A stretch of 6,580 nucleotides of DNA, taken from the NCBI GenBank assembly GCA_947179285.1, contig CAMXAV010000040.1, positions 1 to 6,580 of the forward strand, given 5' to 3'. Under the pieces are notes generated by a model that did not search any database, was not told the DNA's origin, and was given only the letters and a program-made list of their open reading frames with translations. This stretch comes from an uncultured Helicobacter sp. GTDB taxonomy: Bacteria; Campylobacterota; Campylobacteria; Campylobacterales; Helicobacteraceae. The translations under genes were made by a program, and so were the position numbers. Below, piece by piece: positions 1 to 5,632 of the stretch. Positions within the stretch are counted from its first letter, which is position 1; every line of letters starts with the position of its first letter.

Positions 1-51
1 GTATAATCTTTTCTCGTCAATCTTGCCCGCAGCAAACGCGCCGACAGCCTC
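1..51. repeat. 51-bp exact direct repeat, copy at the window edge
   Basis: Bases 1-51 are identical to 504-554. The offset of 503 bp is not a multiple of three, so this copy is read in a different frame of ilvD from the internal copy. It replaces the sequence expected after the conserved HRAGGVSAV motif. Identity stops at base 52 on the right; on the left it may continue outside the window. The simplest reading is a misjoined contig end; a real rearrangement is possible. Confidence 0.9.
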
Positions 52-1040
52 ACCGCCGAGACGCCGCCAGCGCGATGAATGTCTTCCATGTGAATCGTGC
101 CAAGCGCGGGCGCAATCTTGGCGATATGCGCGACTTGGCTTGCAATCGCGTTAATCGAATCGAGGTTAAAATCGCCCCCCGCTTCTTTGGCGACTGCGAG
201 CATGTGCAAAATCGTGTTCGTGCTGCCGCCCATCGCCATATCTACGACAAACGCGTTATGCACGGCTTTGGCGTTTAGGATATTGCGGAATCGAAATTTC
301 TCGCTCAAAGCGGAATCGAGCGCAATCTCCACGATTCGGCGCGCGGCTTTGCGCAAGAGCTCTTCACGCTCGGGCGTGAGCGCGAGAATCGTGCCGTTTC
401 CGGGCAGCGCGACACCCATCGCCTCGCAGAGCGTATTCATCGAGTTTGCGGTAAACATTCCGCTACAACTCCCGCCACTTGGGCACGATTTACACTCGAT
501 TTCGTATAATCTTTTCTCGTCAATCTTGCCCGCAGCAAACGCGCCGACAGCCTCGAAGTTGGAATTGAGGTCGAGAATCGTCCCGTCATCAAGCCGCCCC
601 GCGCGCATCGGTCCGCCGCTGACAAAGATTGTCGGCACATTCACGCGCAACGCGCCCATCAGCATTCCGGGCACGATTTTGTCGCAATTGGGAATGCAAA
701 TCATCGCGTCTAGCGCGTGTGCGTTCATCATCGTTTCAATCGAGTCCGCAATCAGCTCGCGGCTTGGCAGCGAATAGAGCATACCGCTATGCCCCATCGC
801 GATGCCGTCATCAACGCCGATGGTGTTGAACTCAAACGGCACGCCGCCCGCCTTGCGAATCTCGTCCTTGACGATTTGCGCGTATTTGTTCAAGAAAAAA
901 TGCCCGGGAATGATGTCGATATAGCTGTTCGCCACGCCGATAAAGGGCTTCTCAAAGTCGCTATCTTGCAGCCCTGTGGCGCGCAAAAGGCTTCTGTGGG
1001 GGGCTTTTTGGTATCCTTTTTTGATGATGTCGCTTCGCAT
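1..1040 (-). CDS. ilvD: Dihydroxy-acid dehydratase IlvD, N-terminal part (runs off the window)
   Basis: Fe-S enzyme of valine, isoleucine and pantothenate synthesis; it dehydrates 2,3-dihydroxy-3-methyl-acids to 2-keto acids in the cytosol. The frame is open from the ATG at 1040 to the window edge. AGGAG at 1046-1050 lies 5 nt before the start. Visible motifs are [13 protein letters not shown] (35-47), [20 protein letters not shown] (76-95), [13 protein letters not shown] (118-130), [17 protein letters not shown] (186-202), [10 protein letters not shown] and [14 protein letters not shown] (ending at residue 330). Cys119 and Cys192 match the cluster ligands of E. coli-type [4Fe-4S] IlvD and have the same 73-residue spacing. 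Tyr40 stands where [2Fe-2S] members have a third cysteine. E. coli IlvD is about 616 residues, so nearly half is missing. Residues 331-346, coded by bases 1-50, are not IlvD-like: they read a duplicated stretch in the wrong frame (see the repeat entries). Identification is near certain; the first 51 bases are doubtful. Confidence 0.95.
   Translation of the reverse strand, partial: MRSDIIKKGYQKAPHRSLLRATGLQDSDFEKPFIGVANSYIDIIPGHFFLNKYAQIVKDEIRKAGGVPFEFNTIGVDDGIAMGHSGMLYSLPSRELIADSIETMMNAHALDAMICIPNCDKIVPGMLMGALRVNVPTIFVSGGPMRAGRLDDGTILDLNSNFEAVGAFAAGKIDEKRLYEIECKSCPSGGSCSGMFTANSMNTLCEAMGVALPGNGTILALTPEREELLRKAARRIVEIALDSALSEKFRFRNILNAKAVHNAFVVDMAMGGSTNTILHMLAVAKEAGGDFNLDSINAIASQVAHIAKIAPALGTIHMEDIHRAGGVSAVRLSARLLRARLTRKDY
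504..554. repeat. 51-bp exact direct repeat, authentic internal copy
   Basis: This copy sits in the correct ilvD frame and codes [17 protein letters not shown] on the minus strand (residues 163-179). It joins smoothly to IlvD-like sequence on both sides (LDLNSNF before, [11 protein letters not shown] after). It is therefore the original, and the copy at 1-51 is the displaced one. Confidence 0.9.
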
Positions 1041-1056
1041 AATTTCTCCTTGATAA

Positions 1057-1080
1057 CGCGCGCAAGCTCAATGGCGCGCG
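1057..1080 (-). promoter_or_regulatory. GC-only hairpin in the ilvD leader, next to the ribosome-binding site
   Basis: CGCGCGC at 1057-1063 and GCGCGCG at 1074-1080 form a perfect 7-bp stem with a 10-nt loop. In the ilvD mRNA the stem ends 6 nt before the AGGAG site (1050-1046). It could affect translation or mRNA stability. No T-run follows on the minus strand, so it is not a terminator for that strand. Function is inferred only. Confidence 0.45.
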
Positions 1081-1101
1081 GGCTTTTAGAAATAATGCGA
1101 A

Positions 1102-1139
1102 AGTGTAACATATAATCCTTAATAATCCGCAATCCTTAA
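1102..1139 (-). promoter_or_regulatory. Probable ilvD promoter region with two TTAAGGATT direct repeats
   Basis: On the minus strand TTAAGGATT occurs at 1139-1131 and again at 1122-1114, 17 bp apart. Just downstream is TGT followed by TACACT (1107-1102), an extended -10-like element, and TTATAT (1115-1110) is an alternative -10. No convincing -35 box is seen. The rest of the 1041-1158 gap between yceI and ilvD holds only the hairpin at 1057-1080 and the ilvD ribosome-binding site. Confidence 0.3.
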
Positions 1140-1158
1140 CAACATGCAACGATTGCGG

Positions 1159-1710
1159 CTATTGCCACGTTGTTTGCAGTTCGATTGTTACAGAGTTGCT
1201 GTGCATCATCGAGCCCTCGATTCCAAAGTCTTTGATGTTGCACTCGCCGCGAAGCGCAAGCGTGGGATTGTCCGCTTCGGGCACAAGGACGCTATCAAAC
1301 TCGATGTGTTGGCGGCTGCCATGCAGCTCCAAGAGTGCTGTGAGTTTGCCTGTAATCTTGCTCGAATCTTCGCTGATATTTGGCGTGTATGCAACGAGAG
1401 AGAGCCGCGCAGTAGGGAAGTTTGCCGCGTCCAAAAAGTCGGGCGCAAGCAAATGCGCATCACGTTTTGCGTTCTCTGTCGTAACGGAATCTATCGCGAC
1501 TTCGCCACTAAGCGCCGTGATTTGATTTTGCGCATCGAGCGTCAGCGTTCCGCTGAATTTTTGGAATCTGCCCTCGACGTTCAGCACCAAAAACTTACCA
1601 ACACTAAAGCCAATTTGAGAATCTTCGCGCACAGAATAATCACGCGCATAAAGCGTGGCACTTACGATTCCAACCAAAAGCAAAAGCTTGCCATACCAAA
1701 GCATTTTCAT
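1159..1710 (-). CDS. YceI-family secreted lipocalin-like protein
   Basis: YceI proteins are small periplasmic or secreted beta-barrels that bind isoprenoids, fatty acids or similar amphiphiles; the exact ligand here cannot be read. The ATG at 1710 (183 residues) is chosen over the upstream in-frame ATG at 1752 because AGGAG (1720-1716) lies 5 nt before it. Residues 1-22 then form a normal signal peptide: Lys2, a hydrophobic run LLLLVGIVSA, and cleavage probably after Ala18 or Ala22. Family hallmarks are IGFSVGKFLVLNVEGRFQKF, then GTLTLDAQ, KRDAHLLAPDFLDAANFPTA (matching the typical R-x-x-H-L-x-x-x-D-F-L-D pattern) and a late FGIEG segment. Length is usual for the family. Helicobacter pylori HP1286 is a known YceI member. 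The gene starts 8 nt after marR and its ribosome-binding site overlaps the marR stop, so the two are cotranscribed and probably translationally coupled. Confidence 0.9.
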   Translation of the reverse strand: MKMLWYGKLLLLVGIVSATLYARDYSVREDSQIGFSVGKFLVLNVEGRFQKFSGTLTLDAQNQITALSGEVAIDSVTTENAKRDAHLLAPDFLDAANFPTARLSLVAYTPNISEDSSKITGKLTALLELHGSRQHIEFDSVLVPEADNPTLALRGECNIKDFGIEGSMMHSNSVTIELQTTWQ

Positions 1711-1718
1711 TGCGTCTC

Positions 1719-2165
1719 CTAAACATTGATTTGGTGGATTCCAACAAAACATTTATGCAGGAGCTTTTGCAAGGTTTCGATTTCGTCTTTGCTAAGATGA
1801 GGCGATAGAATCTCTTTTTGCGATTGCAGCATGAGCGCAAATGTCTCTTCGGCAACCCTCTTTCCCGCTTCGGTGAGGACGAGCAACTTTTCGCGGTGGT
1901 CGTTGGGGTTTTGCACGCGTTCCAACAGCCCCTTTTTGCACAAATCCTCGACAAAAATGCGCGCATAGTTCTTGTCGAGCTCGCCAAGCTGGCTGATGAA
2001 GCTTTGCGTTTTGGGCTGTGCATGGCACACCCAAAGAATCCCCGCCTGCCTGTGCTCGAGCTGATAGGGCGCGAGATGTTGCGCGAAACTCTTTTGAAGC
2101 TTCTGCCGCAATGTTGCCGACAAAAAGCCAACGCATAGCCCAAGACGAATGCTCTCCCTTTGCAT
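1719..2165 (-). CDS. MarR-family transcriptional regulator
   Basis: Dimeric winged-helix DNA-binding protein of 148 residues, the normal MarR size. The start at 2165 has AGGGAG (2176-2171) 5 nt upstream. The N-terminal helix (about 10-30) and the C-terminal helices (about 103-146) would form the dimer interface. Residues 39-80 (RQAGILWV to DLCKKGLLER) match helices 2-4, with recognition helix near 65-80. The wing NPNDHREKLLVLTEAGK (86-102) has the typical D-x-R and LT-x-x-G pattern. Four cysteines (11, 47, 76, 139) might allow redox sensing, but no known Cys-sensor motif is recognised. It precedes yceI in an operon and follows a long palindrome (2195-2239), so it probably represses itself and yceI until a ligand, perhaps a lipophilic or phenolic compound, is bound. 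The ligand is inferred from family behaviour only. Confidence 0.92.
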   Translation of the reverse strand: MQRESIRLGLCVGFLSATLRQKLQKSFAQHLAPYQLEHRQAGILWVCHAQPKTQSFISQLGELDKNYARIFVEDLCKKGLLERVQNPNDHREKLLVLTEAGKRVAEETFALMLQSQKEILSPHLSKDEIETLQKLLHKCFVGIHQINV

Positions 2166-2194
2166 AGAATCTCCCTCTTGTGGTTTGGTGAAAA

Positions 2195-2239
2195 TCCTTT
2201 TTGATGACTTTCACTTTTAGTGATTATCATCAAAAAGGA
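2195..2239 (-). promoter_or_regulatory. Nested palindrome upstream of marR-yceI, probable MarR operator and promoter
   Basis: The perfect 13-bp arms TCCTTTTTGATGA (2195-2207) and TCATCAAAAAGGA (2227-2239) flank a second 5-bp pair TCACT (2211-2215) and AGTGA (2219-2223). Both pairs share exactly the same centre, base 2217. On the minus strand GATAAT (2228-2223) matches a -10 box in 5 of 6 bases and would start transcription inside the palindrome, about 50 nt before marR. Bound regulator would block it. A transcribed hairpin role is possible, but no U-run follows. Confidence 0.6.
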
Positions 2240-2252
2240 ATATATCGCATAG

Positions 2253-2269
2253 AAGCTTTGAAAAAGCTT
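2253..2269 (-). terminator. Short hairpin overlapping the thiD stop, weak terminator candidate
   Basis: AAGCTTT (2253-2259) and AAAGCTT (2263-2269) form a 7-bp stem with a 3-nt loop, starting inside the TAA stop of thiD. The stem is AT-rich and no T-run follows on the minus strand. It may only slow polymerase or protect the mRNA 3' end, and read-through into marR is possible. Confidence 0.25.
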
Positions 2270-3083
2270 AAGATTCTGGCGCAAACAGGCGATAGAAATG
2301 GTTCGTGGGACCATGCCCCTTGCCGAGATTGAGCGAATGCAGAATCGCTCCAAAGACATATTCCTTTGCCTCGCGCACAGCCGCAAGCGCGCCCTTGCCA
2401 AGCGCGAGGTTCGCGGCAATCGCCGAACTAAGCGTGCAGCCCGTGCCATGCGTGTTGCGCGTTTCGACTCGCTCGCTCGCCAAAACGCTCATCGTGTCGC
2501 CATCGAAAAACACATCGTTCGCGTTCTCGCTGCAATGCCCGCCCTTTATCAGCACATTCTTTGCGCCCTTTTGGCACAGCGCCTCTGCCGCGCGTTTCAT
2601 GTCGCTTTCGTTGCGAATCTCAAAGCCGCAAAGCGCCTCTGCCTCGGGGATATTGGGCGTGAGCACATCGGCAAAGCGAATCATCTCGCGCGCAAACAGC
2701 GCACAATTTTGCGGCGGCATCAGCGCAAAGCCGCTCTTGGCGAACATCACGGGGTCGATGACGACATTTTTGGGCTGCCATTTTTGCAGATTCTGCGCCA
2801 CGCACGCGATGATGTCGGCGCTGCCGAGCATGCCGATTTTCACGGCTTGCGGCGGAATGTCCTCAAACACCGCTTCAATCTGTTCATCGATACATTGTGT
2901 GGGCACATCAAAGCTCGAGAGCACGCGTGCCGTGTTTTCTGCCACAACGCTAAGCACGACACTCATGCCAAAGAGATTGTGTGCGCCAAATGTCTTGAGG
3001 TCTGCCTGAATGCCCGCGCCCCCGCTGCAATCGCTGCCTGCAAGGGTGAGAATCGGGACAAGATGAGAATGTTTTGCTTGCAT
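2268..3083 (-). CDS. thiD: Hydroxymethylpyrimidine/phosphomethylpyrimidine kinase ThiD
   Basis: Cytosolic ribokinase-fold enzyme that phosphorylates the thiamine pyrimidine twice (HMP to HMP-P to HMP-PP) before coupling to the thiazole by ThiE. The ATG at 3083 (271 residues; E. coli ThiD is 266) has AAGGA 5 nt upstream. The in-frame ATG at 3128 would add 15 residues with no family resemblance and lies upstream of the proposed -10. Motifs in order are TLAGSDCSGGAGIQADLKTF (13-32), VKIGMLGS (81-88), DPVM (110-113), LTPNIPEAEAL (141-151), IKGGH (179-183), and NTHGTGCTLSSAIAANLALG (210-229) with the anion hole and the family's conserved Cys216. GHGPTNHF near the C-terminus is also typical. All core motifs are intact. 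It is transcribed divergently from the diiron gene cluster, with which it shares a promoter region; marR lies 102 nt downstream. Confidence 0.96.
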   Translation of the reverse strand: MQAKHSHLVPILTLAGSDCSGGAGIQADLKTFGAHNLFGMSVVLSVVAENTARVLSSFDVPTQCIDEQIEAVFEDIPPQAVKIGMLGSADIIACVAQNLQKWQPKNVVIDPVMFAKSGFALMPPQNCALFAREMIRFADVLTPNIPEAEALCGFEIRNESDMKRAAEALCQKGAKNVLIKGGHCSENANDVFFDGDTMSVLASERVETRNTHGTGCTLSSAIAANLALGKGALAAVREAKEYVFGAILHSLNLGKGHGPTNHFYRLFAPES

Positions 3084-3107
3084 GGGTTTCCTTTGCTGTT
3101 TTTGGGT

Positions 3108-3136
3108 ATTGTAGCAGTGTTGCGCCATTTTAGCAA
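3108..3136 (-). promoter_or_regulatory. Probable thiD promoter
   Basis: Minus-strand TTGCTA (3136-3131) and TACAAT (3113-3108) are separated by 17 nt, and the -10 is preceded by TGC, giving an extended -10. The start would fall near 3101, leaving a leader of about 18 nt. That is too short for a TPP riboswitch, and no CTGAGA-type thi box is present. A second -10-like TAAAAT (3132-3127) lies inside the inverted repeat. Confidence 0.55.
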
Positions 3137-3167
3137 ACTAAAAGTTTTTTGCGCTACAATGGCGCAA
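3120..3167. promoter_or_regulatory. Long inverted repeat between the divergent promoters, candidate shared operator
   Basis: The 15-bp arms TTGCGCCATTTTAGC (3120-3134) and GCTACAATGGCGCAA (3153-3167) are complementary with one mismatch, around an 18-bp AT-rich spacer. Arm centres are 33 bp apart, about three helical turns, so two protein dimers could bind one DNA face. The right arm contains the plus-strand -10 TACAAT; the left arm contains part of the proposed thiD -35 and a mirror-image TAAAAT. A factor bound here would control thiD and the diiron cluster together. Confidence 0.55.
3155..3160 (+). promoter_or_regulatory. Probable -10 box for the diiron gene cluster
   Basis: TACAAT is preceded by a T-run (3145-3150), the usual look of Campylobacterota sigma-70 promoters, which often lack a clear -35. 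Transcription would start near 3167, giving a leader of about 77 nt before the ATG at 3244. Nothing recognisable was found in that leader. Confidence 0.45.
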
Positions 3168-3243
3168 TATTTTGCCGTGCGCAAACCACAGACAAGCCGA
3201 TTCTTCTGCTATATCTGCGTATCTTAGCCCTAAAGACATTGCG

Positions 3244-4410
3244 ATGTGCCATTCTCTGAATCTGGACAACATTCCGCTAGGCAAGCTGTTTTTCTTGCGG
3301 CTTGAGAATGCCTTTTTGCTCGCCAACACGGGCGATACAATCGAGATTCTAAGCCGATTTGACAACCTCGAAACCGAGCTTGTCTCGTGGTGTCGGCTGA
3401 AGGGCGAATCGTTTGTGCAAAAAACGGCGCTGAAGGGCTGCTTTGCGTATCTCTTGCGCAAGGATTCTGCGCAAAATTTTGTCGCGTTTTCGCCCGAGCT
3501 CGCGCTCGCCCCGCGCGAGATTGGGCTCGCCCCGCATGGCGTTGTGGCGCAAAGGGCGAGCCCCGATTATCATTTTGCGCTGAATCACAAAGACGAGCTT
3601 TGGAGTAAGAATGTTGAGAAGATGTACGAGGACGCCAAGGCGGCGCAATGGAACGCGACAAGCGCGATTGCGTGGGGCGAGATTCCAGACTTTGCGCCCA
3701 AAGTCGAATTTGCGATTGCACAGATTATGACGTATTTGATAGAGAACGAGCTAAGCGCGCTGTATATCCCCGCCAAGTTCCTCGCGCAGGTCTCGCCCTA
3801 TTTTCTGCCCATTCCGATGCTGCTGTCGAGCATTATCGGCGATGAGGCGCGGCATATCGAAGCCTTCACGAAGCGCGCAAACGCGACACACTTGGGCGTG
3901 CAATATTCCACGCTCACCACGCAGCAGAGCCTCTTTAGCTTGTTTAAAGAAAACAATTATCTTGCCGCAAGCTTCTTGCTGCACATCATGGGCGAGGGGA
4001 CGTTTATTGATTTGCTCAAGTTTCTCGAGGATTGCGCGCCCGATTTGCCAACCAAAAAGCTATTCAACCTCGCGCGCAAAGACGAGGCGCGGCATGTCGC
4101 GTATGGCATGAACAATGTCAAAATGGCGCTTGCGAGCAATCCGCACCGCGTTGGCATTCTCAAGGATTCCGTGTTGCGCCGCAAGGTCTATCTTGACGAA
4201 GTCAGTGGAGAATCGACACTCTTGCTCGAATCTCTCGCCGTTTTTGCCGGCGGGGGCGATAGCGCGGCAGAGATTGCGCGCGGGTTTGAGATGGTCGAGA
4301 ATCTGAAGGCAAAAATGGAGCTTAATCGCACCAAGAGGCTCGTTGAATGCGGAATCGATGAGGAACTCGCCCATGAGCTAAGCAAGGCGCACACGCCCAA
4401 TTTTATGTAG
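3244..4410 (+). CDS. Fusion of a cysteine-less TusA-like domain with a ferritin-like diiron domain
   Basis: I do not recognise a characterised homologue. Residues 1-60 resemble TusA sulfur carriers, with a GDTIEILSRFDNLETELVSW segment followed by CRLKG. The CPxP active-site motif of TusA is replaced by IPLG (10-13), so sulfur transfer by that cysteine is excluded. Residues about 155-300 are helical and hold two carboxylate/histidine sets: Glu169 (NEL) with Glu201-x-x-His204 (DEARH), and Glu251 (GEGTF) with Glu281-x-x-His284 (second DEARH). This is the ligand pattern of ferritin-like diiron oxygenases such as AurF. O2-dependent oxidation or N-oxygenation is inferred, and an R2-like or rubrerythrin-like role is not excluded. 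The ATG at 3244 (388 residues) is preferred to TTG at 3172, which lacks a ribosome-binding site and lies about 5 nt from the expected transcript start; the site before 3244 is also weak. It heads a three-gene cluster with a flavoprotein and a binding-protein-fold gene. Confidence 0.75.
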   Translation: MCHSLNLDNIPLGKLFFLRLENAFLLANTGDTIEILSRFDNLETELVSWCRLKGESFVQKTALKGCFAYLLRKDSAQNFVAFSPELALAPREIGLAPHGVVAQRASPDYHFALNHKDELWSKNVEKMYEDAKAAQWNATSAIAWGEIPDFAPKVEFAIAQIMTYLIENELSALYIPAKFLAQVSPYFLPIPMLLSSIIGDEARHIEAFTKRANATHLGVQYSTLTTQQSLFSLFKENNYLAASFLLHIMGEGTFIDLLKFLEDCAPDLPTKKLFNLARKDEARHVAYGMNNVKMALASNPHRVGILKDSVLRRKVYLDEVSGESTLLLESLAVFAGGGDSAAEIARGFEMVENLKAKMELNRTKRLVECGIDEELAHELSKAHTPNFM

Positions 4411-4419
4411 GCTGTTGTG

Positions 4420-4482
4420 TGGGGGAGCGTTGCCCCCAGATAAAAGTCTATGGACTTAATCTTAAGGATTCGTGTAATCCTT
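4420..4482 (+). promoter_or_regulatory. Three consecutive small hairpins in the leader before the flavoprotein gene
   Basis: The 88-nt gap holds TGGGGG/CCCCCA (4420-4425 with 4433-4438), AAGTC/GACTT (4444-4448 with 4453-4457) and AAGGATT/AATCCTT (4464-4470 with 4476-4482). None is followed by a U-run. The third ends 3 nt before the ribosome-binding site AAAAGGAG (4486-4493). They may set relative expression of the two genes through processing or partial termination. No clear internal promoter is seen. Confidence 0.4.
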
Positions 4483-4498
4483 TACAAAAGGAGTAAAA

Positions 4499-5623
4499 AT
4501 GTTGACATTGGAAAATTTAGAAAGCGAAACAAAAGCGCTTGGCGAACGGGTGATTGCGCCCATCACAAAGAGTGTCGATGAGGACGGGCGATTCCCCGCC
4601 GAGGCGTATAGCGCGTTGCGCAAAGAGGGCTTCATGGGCTTGCTCGTACCCAAAGAGTTTGGCGGGCTTGGCGGCGGCGATGTGCACCATGCCAAGGTGT
4701 GCTGGATTCTTGCTGGGTTTGACGCAACCACCGCGCTGTGCTATATGATGCACAATGTTGCAACGGCGATGATTGCGAAGTTTGGCAGCAAGGAGTTGCA
4801 GGGCGAGATTTTCCCAAAAATCGCCAAGGGCGACATCGCGATTGCGCTTGCATACAGCGAGAGCGGCTCGGGAACGCACTTTGATTTGCCCGACATGACC
4901 GAGCAAGAGGCGGGGGATTTTCGGATTCTAAACGGGCGCAAGAGCTTCGTTACATCGGCTGAATTTGCGGATTATTACTTGACGTATACCAATTCTTGTA
5001 AACTAAAGGGAAAACGTAATAATTGGCTCGTGGAGCGCAATAGTCAGAATCTCGTACATGAACACAACCTCTGGAACGGCGTGGGCATGCGCGGCAACAA
5101 CTCGAAGCCCGTGCAATACAACGGCGTCAAAGTCCCGCTTTCAAGGCTCGTTGGCGCTGAAGGGCAGGGCGAAGACCAAGCGGGGCTTGTCGCGATGTAT
5201 TTCATCACGGGGCTTGGCGCAATCTATGCGGGGCTTGGCAACGCGGCGTACGCTTGCGCGTTGGCGCACACGAAAGAGCGCAAATACACCAACGGCAACG
5301 CGTTGTGCGACCTCGAGATGGTGCGCGCCCACCTCGCCACGCTCTATACCAAAGCCCAAAGCGCCCGCGCGCTCGTGCTCGAAGCCGCGCGCAGCTTTGA
5401 TTCGGGCGAGGCAGACGCAGCGACAAAGATTTTCGCATGCCGTGTGAATGCGACAGAGCTTGTTACCGAGATTTGCTCGCTCGCAATGCGGCTTGGCGGG
5501 GGCAAGGCATATAGCAAGCTATTGCCGCTCGAGCGCTATTTGCGCGATTCGTATGCCGCGCAGGTGATGGCGCCTAGCCTTGATGTCGTCAAGATGTGGC
5601 TTGGGGACGCGTTGCGCAAATAG
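4499..5623 (+). CDS. Acyl-CoA-dehydrogenase-fold flavoprotein without catalytic glutamate
   Basis: The protein has 374 residues, the normal size for the superfamily. The start has AAAAGGAG 5 nt upstream. The N-terminal helical domain ends near 110. The flavin-contact segment is ALAYSESGSGTH (116-127), where the usual aspartate of the family signature is His127. Then come LNGRKSFVTSAEFADYYL (144-161), NGVGMRGNNSKPV (193-205), and the C-terminal helices with RLGGGKAYSKLLPLERYLRD (331-350). The catalytic Glu of medium-chain enzymes lies in a YEGT motif; here the aligned residues are MAPS, with Ala358. The alternative Glu of isovaleryl-CoA dehydrogenase also appears to be absent (FITGLG, 235-240). 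The protein is therefore probably not a beta-oxidation dehydrogenase. It may be a flavin monooxygenase of the same fold (DszC-like) or bind a non-CoA substrate. Its stop is 9 nt before the next gene. Family is firm; the reaction is unknown. Confidence 0.85.
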   Translation: MLTLENLESETKALGERVIAPITKSVDEDGRFPAEAYSALRKEGFMGLLVPKEFGGLGGGDVHHAKVCWILAGFDATTALCYMMHNVATAMIAKFGSKELQGEIFPKIAKGDIAIALAYSESGSGTHFDLPDMTEQEAGDFRILNGRKSFVTSAEFADYYLTYTNSCKLKGKRNNWLVERNSQNLVHEHNLWNGVGMRGNNSKPVQYNGVKVPLSRLVGAEGQGEDQAGLVAMYFITGLGAIYAGLGNAAYACALAHTKERKYTNGNALCDLEMVRAHLATLYTKAQSARALVLEAARSFDSGEADAATKIFACRVNATELVTEICSLAMRLGGGKAYSKLLPLERYLRDSYAAQVMAPSLDVVKMWLGDALRK

Positions 5624-5632
5624 GGGGCGACC

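Noticed and set aside
97..777. 226-residue plus-strand open frame
   Set aside because: It lies entirely antisense to ilvD, whose minus-strand translation matches IlvD throughout this stretch; it has no ribosome-binding site and no family resemblance.
1057..1085. Plus-strand terminator (GC stem followed by TTTT)
   Set aside because: No plus-strand gene exists upstream, so the T-stretch is probably coincidental. The stem is better explained as part of the ilvD leader.
890..1132. Minus-strand frame beginning MRIIKDYMLHFRIIS before ilvD, considered as an Ile/Leu/Val leader peptide for attenuation
   Set aside because: It runs on far into ilvD in another frame, has no good ribosome-binding site, no cluster of regulatory codons, and no terminator hairpin with a U-run follows.
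2298..3227. 309-residue plus-strand open frame
   Set aside because: Antisense to thiD, which carries every family motif. The Arg/His/Ala-rich product is typical of a shadow frame in GC-rich codons.
3084..3243. TPP riboswitch upstream of thiD or the diiron gene
   Set aside because: The probable thiD leader is only about 18 nt, and neither leader shows the conserved CTGAGA-type element or the paired arms.
3172..3243. Upstream TTG start adding 24 residues to the diiron protein
   Set aside because: There is no ribosome-binding site, the extra residues show no fold resemblance, and the codon lies about 5 nt after the predicted transcript start.
3349..3721. Overlapping minus-strand frames within the diiron gene
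   Set aside because: They have Arg/Ser/Ala-rich composition without motifs and are contained in a plus-strand gene with intact metal-ligand motifs.
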